Source: Imperialibacter sp040222815
GTDB lineage: Bacteria; Bacteroidota; Bacteroidia; Cytophagales; Cyclobacteriaceae
Direction of reading: 5' to 3'
DNA: 64,000 nt
Assembly: GCF_040222815.1 (NCBI RefSeq)
Contig: NZ_JAVKCH010000040.1
Span: 434,001-498,000, forward strand
Shown here: piece by piece, positions 35,761-42,625 of the stretch
Numbering within the stretch: position 1 is the first letter of the stretch
Layout: each line of letters begins with the position of its first letter
The notes under the pieces: generated by a model
The model's database searches: none
What the model saw: only the letters and a program-made list of their open reading frames with translations
What the model was told of the DNA's origin: nothing
Program-made: the position numbers and the translations under genes

Positions 35761-36233
35761 ACCATTTTGCTTTTTTGCAGTATTACAATTTCTCTCACGT
35801 AATCACCAACCTTAAACAGGAGGTAAACCGAAATAACAACATACACCAATGCAATTATCACGAATAAAATTACCTCCACGCTTTTAACTTCTTGGGCAAG
35901 AATTTCCCCTGCTCTTTTCTTGAAGAACCTCAGATACCCTACGACAAAAACTACAAGCCCTAAGGATAGACTAACATGCAAAGGAATAACTATATGAAAA
36001 TACTTTGCGGCTAAGTAGCTTATTAATGTCCAAATATTTATTCCATGAAATAAGAACGTTATAAAGAACGAATGCTCCTTGGCCCCAATACCCTCTCTTT
36101 CAGCCCGGTTTGAGTAAATGGTTCTATCCAGAATATGATACCAACCAAAAAAAACAATTGCAGATAGATTCATAATTTTTCGTTTGTCGCTTTGGCTTGT
36201 TGGTATTCCAAGGGACTCAAGCATCCATTCCAT
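35757..36233 (-). CDS. hypothetical membrane protein coupled to DUF2442 gene
   Basis: A 158-residue protein with about four hydrophobic segments (NLSAIVFFGWYHIL, FFITFLFHGINIWTLISYL, VIPLHVSLSLGLVVFVVGYL, VEVILFVIIALVYVVISVYL). It may start at the internal ATG 36173 instead. I do not recognise the family. Overlaps the DUF2442 gene by four bases, so the two act as a unit within the island. Confidence 0.55.
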   Translation of the reverse strand: MEWMLESLGIPTSQSDKRKIMNLSAIVFFGWYHILDRTIYSNRAEREGIGAKEHSFFITFLFHGINIWTLISYLAAKYFHIVIPLHVSLSLGLVVFVVGYLRFFKKRAGEILAQEVKSVEVILFVIIALVYVVISVYLLFKVGDYVREIVILQKSKMV

Positions 36234-36312
36234 TGTTTCAAGAGTATATCTTCCAGGCTGTGAGACATCATTTGCTATTTCATTGAGATGCTTTTGACCT
36301 AATTAATCTCCC

Positions 36313-36400
36313 CGGTGCCGGCCTGCGGCTCGTATCCGTAAACCCAAATCTATCCCCAATCTCCACTTGCAACCCCTGTAATCAATGGCACTACTAGATT
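36313..36400 (-). pseudogene. remnant of a RAYT transposase 3' end with its REP palindrome
   Basis: Read on the minus strand, 36400-36340 encodes WKSSSAIDYRGC and a degenerate IDL ending, matching WKYSSAIDYSGGKGVIEIDL at the end of the RAYT gene at 40084. It is followed by ggatacgagccgcaggccggcacc, the same palindrome that follows the intact RAYT. A further fragment ggctgctcggactacgggg (36453-36471) matches the 3' end of the long REP units. Nothing else is seen in 36234-36502. Confidence 0.65.
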
Positions 36401-36502
36401 TCCAACTCTCCAGGCTTTAACCCCCACAAGTGCTTACTGCTCGAATAAACCTGGCTGCTCGGACTACGGGGAAAACGACCACTGATCCTGCCATATTGAT
36501 AT

Positions 36503-36970
36503 TTATTTCCTTCTCCTAATAGAGTTCTCTTTCCTCAACAAGGCTTCAGCACTATCGAGCGCTAAACAACAAATATTCCCGTACGAATCTTCCCCTGTTT
36601 TATAAATATGATAAGCATTGACAAAATTGTAATACGCCTTAATCGCAGTCTTGCTATTTTTTGCCCTGATAAAGGTGCTAAATGCACTTGATCGCAGGTC
36701 TTCTCTAAAAAAGTCATTAACATATTCCCTTAGCTGTTCGTCGGGAATGCAGATCTCTGGATCAAGTTTCTCAGACATCTCTTTGCTGCCCTCTTTCGCT
36801 CTTTTGGAGTCAAATAAATCACGAAGAATTCCTTGCCTCCACGCATCATAGTCTTTTTGCAATCTATCCGGTTGGGCCATCAGGGAATTCCCTTTTTCAT
36901 CTGCAGGATACAGCAATAGCTTTTCCCTAAAGGACTTTTTTTCTTTTCTGGGAAGTCGAAATTTCTTCAT
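36503..36970 (-). CDS. unknown third gene of the hicAB operon
   Basis: A 155-residue charged soluble protein, rich in Lys, Arg, Asp and Glu. It starts MKKFRLPRKEKKSFREKLLL and contains LREYVNDFFREDLRSSAFST and KAYYNFVNAYHIYKTGEDSYG. No family is recognised and there is no transmembrane segment. Its start overlaps the hicB stop by four bases, so it is translationally coupled to the toxin-antitoxin pair. It may be a third regulatory component or a passenger. Confidence 0.6.
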   Translation of the reverse strand: MKKFRLPRKEKKSFREKLLLYPADEKGNSLMAQPDRLQKDYDAWRQGILRDLFDSKRAKEGSKEMSEKLDPEICIPDEQLREYVNDFFREDLRSSAFSTFIRAKNSKTAIKAYYNFVNAYHIYKTGEDSYGNICCLALDSAEALLRKENSIRRRK

Positions 36971-37302
36971 GACTTCTCCACTCTTAATTGTATAGCCTCA
37001 GCTACTAAATTGTTTAAAGAGGTCTTGGTCTCCATGGCTAACAAGGCTGCTTTCTGGTGCAGATTGGCGGATATCCTTACATTGAAACTCCCCTTGAATG
37101 GTTTCTCAGGCATCTTTCCCTGGGACTTGCAATCACTCAGGTACGTGTCGATAGCGTCCTTAAAATCCTCTTCAAGCAACTTGCCGGTTTCTCCTTCAAA
37201 GGAAAGCAACCCTCTTACTCCTAACACTTTACCATAGAGCAAATTATCCTCAGGACTGTACTCTATACTGCCTGTATAACCCTTGTATTCGAGGTATTTC
37301 AT
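36967..37302 (-). CDS. hicB: HicB-family antitoxin
   Basis: A 111-residue protein with the degraded RNase H-like HicB fold (YKGYTGSIEYSPEDNLLYGK, then VLGVRGLLSFEGET and FKDAIDTYL) and a C-terminal ribbon-helix-helix stretch FNVRISANLHQKAALLAMET for DNA binding. It neutralises the HicA mRNA-interferase and represses the operon. It overlaps hicA by four bases and the unknown third gene by four bases. Confidence 0.9.
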   Translation of the reverse strand: MKYLEYKGYTGSIEYSPEDNLLYGKVLGVRGLLSFEGETGKLLEEDFKDAIDTYLSDCKSQGKMPEKPFKGSFNVRISANLHQKAALLAMETKTSLNNLVAEAIQLRVEKS

Positions 37303-37547
37303 AACTCTAATATTTCTTTTACTTGTCGCATTTGGTATTGCTTCATAAGACCGCTTGGGTGTGGTTTGTGAAGCATGATTGGAACGCCTTCGCCATTTTC
37401 GAATTTTACTCTTGATCCAGCCGTTTTCCCCTTCTTAACTTCTACAAAACCGAAGTATCCAAGCAGTTTCACCATCTCATCATAATGAAAATCAGATGGC
37501 ATGCTTACAAATCTTGCAATAAGCTTTTCCTTTCTGGACACAACCAA
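37299..37547 (-). CDS. hicA: HicA-family mRNA interferase toxin
   Basis: An 82-residue HicA with a dsRBD-like alpha-beta fold: EMVKLLGYFGFVEVKKGKT, SRVKFENGEG and the catalytic histidine region MLHKPHPSGLMKQYQMRQV. It cleaves mRNA without a ribosome requirement in known members. The start is TTG 37547 or the GTG two codons on; no ATG precedes the conserved part. First gene of the three-gene minus-strand operon. Confidence 0.88.
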   Translation of the reverse strand: MVVSRKEKLIARFVSMPSDFHYDEMVKLLGYFGFVEVKKGKTAGSRVKFENGEGVPIMLHKPHPSGLMKQYQMRQVKEILEL

Positions 37548-37583
37548 AAGTAACTATATTTAGTTGCATATCGCAAGTTTTTA

Positions 37584-37937
37584 TGCCGTCAACTTGCCAG
37601 AAGAGTCAAAGAAACACCCTTTTTGTAGAAGTAGACCTGGGCTTCTATGTGAAAAAAGAAGAGAAGGTACGCCTGGCTCGCATTAATGCGCCTGAGCTTA
37701 CAGCAGATGCCCTGGCCGGGTCGCATCCTACCAGCTGCGGCTTGGCCGGGGGCGCCTAACCGGCCCTGCCCGGGCCAAGGCGAAGAAGTTTTGCCCAGAA
37801 GGCTCTCAGGTTACTACACAAACACAGAAGGAAAGACGGGATAGGTATGCCCGCTACCTGGCTGAGGTGGTGCATGATGGTGAAAACCTTTCTGATTACT
37901 TATTGGAGATTGGTGCTGCTAAGCCCTGGAAGTAAAA
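37584..37937 (+). pseudogene. decayed SNase/thermonuclease-like gene, copy 1
   Basis: Fragments in shifting frames spell a staphylococcal-nuclease-like domain: TLFVEVDLGFYVKKEEKVRL, ARINAPELTADALAG, then a stop, then TQKERRDRYARYLAEVVHDG and ENLSDYLLEIGAAKPWK ending at 37937. The RINAPE, DRYARYLAEV and G-A-A motifs are those of SNase proteins. A GC-rich segment (about 37708-37785) interrupts the domain in this copy and in copy 2. It lies between the hicAB operon and the relE-type gene and is followed directly by a REP unit. Confidence 0.75.
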
Positions 37938-37983
37938 AAGCCCAGCGGTTAGGCAAGGGCCCTTCTTTCTTTGTTGCTAATGA

Positions 37984-38060
37984 TACGAGTCAAAGCTTCC
38001 CCAATCGGGCTCGCACCAGCGTTCAGTGCTATTGGCTGGCTTTGCTGCTCGGACTCGGGG
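37984..38060 (+). repeat. REP-like unit 1
   Basis: tacgag with a long spacer then gggctcgcaccagcgttcag and gctattggctggctttgctg, ending ctcggactcgggg. This is the island-specific repeat whose core is a tacgagcc/ggctcg palindrome followed by a conserved 45-base arm. It follows SNase copy 1 after about 46 bases holding a GC-rich hairpin-like stretch. Confidence 0.75.
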
Positions 38061-38183
38061 AAGGCAGGGACTGGCTGGCGACTTACATGCTGCCCCGGCT
38101 GGATAGCACGCCGCTTTACCTGTGGGGTGAAGGCCATAAGCCGAACGAAGCGTAGGGTATTTCGGAGCGGAGTTGTGGGTTTA

Positions 38184-38480
38184 TTATGCCTTAAACTGCT
38201 TTGGGTCTTTTCGATTAGGTCTAAAGCTCACAACTTCTATATAATCATCTTTGATGCGGTAATAAATACTTGTCTGTTTACTAAAGGCACATTTTCTCAG
38301 CCCTTTTTGCTTATTGGATGCACGATACATCTCTGGCATTTTCGAGACCTGGGCAGGCACTCTTTCTATCCGATCATAAATCTCTTTTGCTTTTTTTCGT
38401 CCAAACTTCTGAATAATGTATTCCAGTAACTCTATTTCCTCATATCTGGCACGAAGAGAATAGCGAACTTCTAAAGCCAA
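38184..38480 (-). CDS. RelE/ParE-family toxin
   Basis: A 98-residue toxin with the RelE/ParE fold: a first helix pair (YEEIELLEYIIQKFGRKKAK, EIYDRIERVPAQV), MPEMYRASNKQKGLRKCAFS and the C-terminal strands SIYYRIKDDYIEVVSFRPN. It starts at TTG 38480, two bases after the antitoxin stop. Whether it cleaves ribosome-bound mRNA or poisons gyrase cannot be told from sequence. Confidence 0.88.
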   Translation of the reverse strand: MALEVRYSLRARYEEIELLEYIIQKFGRKKAKEIYDRIERVPAQVSKMPEMYRASNKQKGLRKCAFSKQTSIYYRIKDDYIEVVSFRPNRKDPKQFKA

Positions 38481-38482
38481 TT

Positions 38483-38725
38483 CTAGAAGTTAAAGCGGCT
38501 TTTGATTTCTTCACGGACAGACTGATGGGATACATATTGCCCTTTATCCAGCTGCTCCAACCCTTCGTTAATTGCCGCTTGGTCTTCCGGACTCAGCTCA
38601 TCCCAAAAATCCACTTCGTCTTCAATGTTCAAAAGGGATTTGACAGCGTTCAAAATCTGGTCATCGTTGCTGCTAATGATTTCTGATATGATCTTGTACT
38701 TTACTGCAATGTCCATTCGATTCAT
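38483..38725 (-). CDS. antitoxin of RelBE/ParDE-type pair
   Basis: An 80-residue acidic protein with a helical N-terminal part (AVKYKIISEIISSNDDQILNA) and a C-terminal stretch LSPEDQAAINEGLEQLDKGQ ending SHQSVREEIKSRF, the usual toxin-binding tail of small addiction-module antitoxins in Bacteroidota. ATG 38725 or 38716 could be the start. It is two bases upstream of the toxin gene. Confidence 0.85.
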   Translation of the reverse strand: MNRMDIAVKYKIISEIISSNDDQILNAVKSLLNIEDEVDFWDELSPEDQAAINEGLEQLDKGQYVSHQSVREEIKSRFNF

Positions 38726-38827
38726 GTTTTTATACTCTAAAGTTAACGATTTGCTTTCATTATTGATTTATCCGAACGGATGAAACTTGTTAGCGCCCTC
38801 CTTCAGTCATTCCGCAAAGCTTAACAA

Positions 38828-39161
38828 GACACACTTCTGGTAGAAGCTACCTGGGTAGTGTGTAAAGGAAGCAAGGTAGGTGCGCCAGGCCCGCATAAAC
38901 ACCCCGGAGCTAACTGCAGACGCCCTGGCCGGGTCGCATCCTACCAGCTGCACCTTGGCCGGGGGCTCCCAGCCAAGAGTCCTGACCGGCCGTGCCCGAG
39001 CCAAGGCCGAAAAGTTCTGCCCGGAAGGCTAGCAAGTGGTTTTACAGACTCAGAAGGAAAAACGAGACCGCTACGCCCGCTACCTGGCAGAAGTGCTACA
39101 CGAGGGCAAGAACCTCTCTGATTACCTGCTGGGAATAGGCGCCGCTAAGCCGTGGAAGTAG
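38828..39161 (+). pseudogene. decayed SNase/thermonuclease-like gene, copy 2
   Basis: A second copy of the SNase domain with the same frame breaks region by region: RQARINTPELTADALAG, GRARAKAEKFCPEG then a stop, and TQKEKRDRYARYLAEVLHEG plus KNLSDYLLGIGAAKPWK ending at 39161. The GC-rich segment ccctggccgggtcgcatcct is identical to copy 1. It lies between the relE-type pair and the vapC gene and is followed by a hairpin (agagcccc ... gggctctt) and a REP unit. Confidence 0.75.
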
Positions 39162-39208
39162 AAGAGCCCCGCATTGCTGCAAGGGCTCTTTGTAATTGTG
39201 GCTATTGG

Positions 39209-39274
39209 TACGAGACGCAGTCTCGCACCAATGTTCAGTGCTATTGGATGGCACTACTGCTCGGACTAGCGGGG
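39209..39274 (+). repeat. REP-like unit 2
   Basis: tacgagacgcagtctcgcac (a tight hairpin), caatgttcagtgctattgg and actgctcggactagcgggg. Same architecture as units 1, 3 and 4. It follows SNase copy 2 after a terminator-like hairpin at about 39163-39190. Confidence 0.75.
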
Positions 39275-39338
39275 CGTGCCGCCTCAAGCGGCAAAAGAGC
39301 GTTGGGATTGTGGGAACTGGGTGGAGTTTGCGGTGGGG

Positions 39339-39758
39339 TTACCAAGCTACCGTTTCCAGTTCCTTGATGTGACTAAAGTGTTGATCAGCTGTAACCAATG
39401 CAATATCATGCTCTATTGCCAGTGCAGCAATCCAGAGATCGTTTTCAGGAATGGGTTTACCCAAAGATTTGAGCTGTGACTTGATGCCACCATAGTGATG
39501 AGCAGTCGTTTCACTTACTTCAAGCACTGGATAATTATCTAAAAAATAGGCTATCTCTTTCAAGCGTTTTTTCTTATTGGCAACTACTCCTGAAGCATAA
39601 GCCCCAAAATACAACTCGCCGATCACGATAGAAGGCAGAAAAATCTCTCCTTCTGCAAGTTTCATTCTAATCGTCTGATCACCTTTGAAAAAATCAACTA
39701 CGACATTAGTATCTACCAAAAACCTACCACTCACTTGTGTCGATTTTTTCACAACCAT
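39339..39758 (-). CDS. vapC: VapC-type PIN-domain toxin
   Basis: A 139-residue PIN nuclease. Acidic residues are in the right places: FLVDTNVVVDFFKGD at the start, VIGELYFGAYASG, PIPENDLWIAALAIEHD and LVTADQHFSHIKEL at the end. VapC toxins cleave tRNA or rRNA. It overlaps the upstream antitoxin gene by 35 bases. The last strand ends beside REP unit 2. Confidence 0.9.
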   Translation of the reverse strand: MVVKKSTQVSGRFLVDTNVVVDFFKGDQTIRMKLAEGEIFLPSIVIGELYFGAYASGVVANKKKRLKEIAYFLDNYPVLEVSETTAHHYGGIKSQLKSLGKPIPENDLWIAALAIEHDIALVTADQHFSHIKELETVAW

Positions 39759-39948
39759 CTTCTATTACCTTTTTAACATCTTCTGCTTCTTCATTTGTCC
39801 ATGAACCCGACAGGGTATCCAGCATAGCCTTCCTTTCTTCAAAAGTGGGCTTGGGAAGCACAAGAGATTCTATTTGATTGATTTTACCAATATCTTTCAT
39901 TGAGCTAAAAGCTTCGATAATCCGCAGTTTTCTGGCTTCTATATTCAT
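39724..39948 (-). CDS. VapB-like antitoxin
   Basis: About 74 residues from MNIEARKLRIIEAFSSMKDI; this start is decided by the strong Shine-Dalgarno aaggagg just upstream (complement of 39956-39962), against an ATG at 39990. The N-terminal helices are followed by ERKAMLDTLSGSWTNEEAED and a flexible acidic tail, typical of small antitoxins that pair with PIN toxins in Bacteroidota. It overlaps vapC, so the two are coupled. Confidence 0.82.
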   Translation of the reverse strand: MNIEARKLRIIEAFSSMKDIGKINQIESLVLPKPTFEERKAMLDTLSGSWTNEEAEDVKKVIEDGCEKIDTSEW

Positions 39949-40050
39949 ATCTGTATTCCTCCTTCCCACAAAATAACGATTTATTTGCATGATTTGATCC
40001 GTTTAGAGTGGATGATGTTAATAATTTGCTCTTTCAGTCCCTCCATGCCC

Positions 40051-40080
40051 AACGCTGGTGCGAGCCTGTGGCTCGTATCC
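40051..40080 (-). repeat. REP-like palindrome at the RAYT 3' end
   Basis: aacgctggtgcgagcctgtg followed by gctcgtatcc is the inverse of the core palindrome in REP units 1-4 (tacgagcc ... ggctcgcaccagcgtt). It lies directly behind the RAYT stop codon, as expected if this enzyme recognises and moves the palindrome. Confidence 0.75.
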
Positions 40081-40083
40081 TAT

Positions 40084-40629
40084 CTAAACCAAATCTATCT
40101 CAATTACTCCTTTCCCTCCACTGTAATCAATCGCACTGCTATATTTCCAATGATGTGGTTCTGAGACGAAGCCAGCAACTACTGGGTTATTATGAATGTA
40201 GTCGACTTTTTGATCGATTACATGAGCACTCCAAAGTTCAATAGGCTTATTATTTTGTTGCCATAGCTGTCTTTGCTTTACATTGCTATTTTTCTGGCCT
40301 GCCCTTTCCATCATCCACAATAACCACTCTTTCCTGCTTTCTTTTGGGTTGAGCTCAATCGCTTCCTGCAGTTTCTTTGAAGTATAGGATTTAAATTGAC
40401 CAAGGAGTCTACCAGGATTGTTGTTCTTATCCCGGAAAATAAGGTGCACGTGACTCGGCATAATGCACCAGCAGTAAATTTCCATCCCTTTTTCTGTTCT
40501 ACAGAAACCTAGGTTTTCAAAAAGTATTTGAAAATACTCCTCTCTGGTAAAGACATCGAGCCAATAAACTGTAGCGAAGCTTACAAAGTACAGCCCTTCC
40601 TTATTATAAAATTTGTATTTCCTGCTCAA
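40084..40629 (-). CDS. REP-associated tyrosine transposase (RAYT, Y1/HuH family)
   Basis: A 181-residue Y1-transposase-like protein. It has the HuH motif in CIMPSHVHLIF near residue 60, the typical start MSRKYKFYNKEGLYFVSFAT, a long helix YTSKKLQEAIELN, and the C-terminal block DYIHNNPVVAGFV (the catalytic tyrosine candidate near 145) with WKYSSAIDY. RAYTs are domesticated relatives of IS200/IS605 transposases that spread REP palindromes. The start is TTG 40629, possibly a mutated ATG. A remnant of a second copy lies at 36313. Confidence 0.88.
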   Translation of the reverse strand: MSRKYKFYNKEGLYFVSFATVYWLDVFTREEYFQILFENLGFCRTEKGMEIYCWCIMPSHVHLIFRDKNNNPGRLLGQFKSYTSKKLQEAIELNPKESRKEWLLWMMERAGQKNSNVKQRQLWQQNNKPIELWSAHVIDQKVDYIHNNPVVAGFVSEPHHWKYSSAIDYSGGKGVIEIDLV

Positions 40630-40689
40630 TAACTTTTTTACACAAAATAGCAGTAAATGGCTACAAAAGCCACCTTACGGGCAGATTGC

Positions 40690-40828
40690 TGAGCCGCAAA
40701 TTTGTGGAAGTAGAAAAGTCCCCGGGCGGGTCTTTGTGTTTATGGCTAATGGTATGAGCCGACCTGGAAGGGCACAGACTCAAACCAGCGTTCAGCGCTA
40801 TCGGCAGGCTAGCTGCTCGGACTAGGGG
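40690..40828 (+). repeat. REP-like unit 3 with degenerate SNase/terminator prefix
   Basis: From about 40690, tgtggaagtagaaaagtccc repeats the SNase stop and terminator prefix (ctggaagtagaaaagccc) of the other units. The REP core is partly altered (tatgagcc with a longer spacer), then accagcgttcagcgctat and agctgctcggactagggg follow. Confidence 0.65.
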
Positions 40829-40837
40829 CCCCCGAGC

Positions 40838-41009
40838 GGGAAGCCGCATTGCTGCAAGGGCTCTTTGTGCTTGTGGCTAGTGGGCCGCTAAGCCCTGGAA
40901 GTGAAAAGCCCCTGCTAAAGGGCTTCTGTTGTTGTTTATGGTACGAGCCAAAAGGCTCGCACCAGCGTTCGCTGCTATTGGCTGGGCTTGCTGCTCGGAC
41001 TAGCGGGGG
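40838..41009 (+). repeat. REP-like unit 4 with SNase stop and terminators
   Basis: 40838-40876 repeats gcattgctgcaagggctctt from unit 2. Then gccgctaagccctggaagtg (40886-40905) is the SNase tail AAKPWK with its stop, a hairpin aagccc/gggctt follows, and the REP core tacgagccaaaaggctcgca begins at 40942, ending ctgctcggactagcgggg at 41009. Confidence 0.75.
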
Positions 41010-41017
41010 AGCATATT

Positions 41018-41140
41018 GGGGCCAAAGCAAAGAAGTAGTGCCCGGAGGCCCTTTTATTACCCTACAGATATAGAAGCAGCGGCGGGATCGATATGCTCGG
41101 TATTAGCCGAAGTACTGCACGAGGGCAACAAGGGACTCAC
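41018..41140 (+). pseudogene. SNase-like gene fragment, copy 3
   Basis: gccaaagcaaagaagtagtgcc and cggcgggatcgatatgctcg encode AKAKK-stop-CPEG and RRDRYARY in broken frames, corresponding to the middle of SNase copies 1 and 2, then gaagtactgcacgagggcaa matches the EVLHEGK codons. It ends against the lipoprotein gene at 41150. No intact SNase gene exists in the window. Confidence 0.65.
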
Positions 41141-41149
41141 TTAACCCTG

Positions 41150-41758
41150 TCAATAAAAGAACTCAGTTTCATAAGACTCCATTTTCACAAGAGAAAGGAG
41201 ATAGTCCACTATTTTCAGAATCTCTTCCCCCTTCGGCAAGTCACATGCTACCGGAGACCATCGTAAGATCTGGTTCTCATTTTTTCCTTGCTTTATCTTT
41301 ACCAAGTAAGTGGTACCATCTGCACCTTCGCAGTCCATCTTGTCGTTCGATAGTTTCCAAAATGAACTATAATTAAGTAATGCTCGGAGGGAATCGGTAG
41401 TTTGAATGGCTTGTTCTGGCCAAAGCAGCCTCTCAAATGACAACACAATTTCTTTTTCATTCACAATTGAAAACTTCACCCGCATGCTAGAATCATTCCC
41501 TAGCAGGCTATACACAAAGTAAGTTCCGACCGATGCATGTACTATTACCATTTGGGCATTTAGCTCCACGGAGCCAACTTGAAGTTCTCCGGCACTATAC
41601 TTGGACAAGAGGCTGTCATATGTAAGGAATGCATCTGAATACTCTAAGGTCTCCTTGTGAATAGAAGGAGATACGTCTTCCTTTAAAGTATTATTTTCTT
41701 TCCCTTGAGAACAGCCTAGGGACGTTACTGCGAGTAAAAAGTACAAAAGCTTGTTCAT
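41150..41758 (-). CDS. hypothetical lipoprotein, candidate immunity protein of the Rhs tip
   Basis: A 202-residue protein with a lipoprotein signal MNKLLYFLLAVTSLGCSQGK (lipobox cysteine near 16). The mature part is a mix of strands and helices with LQVGSVELNAQMVIVHASVG, VNEKEIVLSFERLLWPEQAI and a final helical segment. No family recognised. Its ATG overlaps the stop of the Rhs tip by four bases (ATGA), the position usually held by the immunity gene of a polymorphic toxin. Immunity is an inference from position only. Confidence 0.65.
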   Translation of the reverse strand: MNKLLYFLLAVTSLGCSQGKENNTLKEDVSPSIHKETLEYSDAFLTYDSLLSKYSAGELQVGSVELNAQMVIVHASVGTYFVYSLLGNDSSMRVKFSIVNEKEIVLSFERLLWPEQAIQTTDSLRALLNYSSFWKLSNDKMDCEGADGTTYLVKIKQGKNENQILRWSPVACDLPKGEEILKIVDYLLSLVKMESYETEFFY

Positions 41759-42624
41759 TGAAATCTCTTTTTTCGATCGAAAACAATATCGTTTTGCCCC
41801 TTATTATATAGATATACATTACTTGGGGTTACTACAGCATTTCGGTAACCTCTTTTTGCTTCATGGTTCCTGTCGTTCATTTGCCCGTCCTTGCTTGGAG
41901 GATCCTGCAAAGCGCCTCCTCGTCTATTATCTCGCCGTCCACTATTCGGGTGAGTATGATAGTACCCCACATAATCATCACTTTCATTTTTACCTGAGAA
42001 AATTATCGTAGCTGGCCCCCCAGGAAAATCCTCATCTCCAATTCGCACTTCTCCACTACTCTCATACAAAAAGGAGCCATGCTCGGATGACAGGCCATCA
42101 TACCATTCCCCTCCCGTACCATTATCTTTATCACCTTTTGTGCCTTCGAATCTTGATTCTAAGCCATCTAGCATGTATGAGGTCCCAAAGCTCCTCAAAT
42201 CCGAGGATTGTTCATTCATTAGGTCTTTAATCAAGGTCTTGAAAAACTCTCCTTTATTTTCATCGTTGACCACAGTAACGGCATTTTCTAACCCATCATG
42301 TGACATATAAAGCAGAGCTCCTGCGTTATCATAATATGCCGTGGAATCGCCATTAATATCCACAAAAAGCATGGGGTTATTTCTCCCATATTGATAGGGC
42401 GACAGGTCGTTGTAGTTCTCAGCAAACCTATCCTGATTAAAAAACCTTCCTAGTGTGGCATCGTAGTTCCTGGCCCCGTAGTCATACCAGTTCAGGTCAA
42501 GCTCATCCTGCAGCTCCTTCCCATTGTACAGATAGTCATTTTTCAGCCCCGATTGATAGGAGTTAAAAGCGAGGCCAAATGGGTAATAGTCACTTCCAGG
42601 TAATTGGCCAGGAAGCACCCCCAA
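41755..42624 (-). CDS. orphan Rhs repeat-associated core tip with JAB-like toxin domain
   Basis: A 5'-truncated Rhs protein of about 289 residues. It starts at the very end of the Rhs barrel: DYYPFGLAFNSYQSGLKNDY, then LYNGKELQDELDLNWYDYGA and the core end NYDATLGRFFNQDRFAENYN, DLSPYQYGRNNPMLFVDING. A variable tip follows, with GYYHTHPNSGRRDN and DPPSKDGQMNDR, a JAB/MPN-like metallopeptidase pattern (HxHP then S/D), and a C-terminal VTPSNVYLYNKGQND strand. A possible start is TTG 42624 with ggag seven bases upstream, inside the ompA stop region. It could instead be an untranslated fragment. Coupled to the lipoprotein gene. Confidence 0.7.
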   Translation of the reverse strand: MGVLPGQLPGSDYYPFGLAFNSYQSGLKNDYLYNGKELQDELDLNWYDYGARNYDATLGRFFNQDRFAENYNDLSPYQYGRNNPMLFVDINGDSTAYYDNAGALLYMSHDGLENAVTVVNDENKGEFFKTLIKDLMNEQSSDLRSFGTSYMLDGLESRFEGTKGDKDNGTGGEWYDGLSSEHGSFLYESSGEVRIGDEDFPGGPATIIFSGKNESDDYVGYYHTHPNSGRRDNRRGGALQDPPSKDGQMNDRNHEAKRGYRNAVVTPSNVYLYNKGQNDIVFDRKKRFQ

Positions 42625-42625
42625 T

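Noticed and set aside
37757..37954. gcctaac and gttaggc as an integron attC-like pair around SNase copy 1 and its terminator
   Set aside because: The two heptamers fit attC core consensus, but they are about 190 bases apart, are not kept in the other SNase/REP units, and no integron integrase is visible.
37984..41009. REP units as a CRISPR array
   Set aside because: Repeats are 65-80 bases, irregularly spaced, separated by genes, and there are no cas genes.
34224..42624. Prophage or conjugative element
   Set aside because: No capsid, terminase, portal, integrase, relaxase or conjugation genes are present; only toxin-antitoxin genes, repeats and a RAYT.
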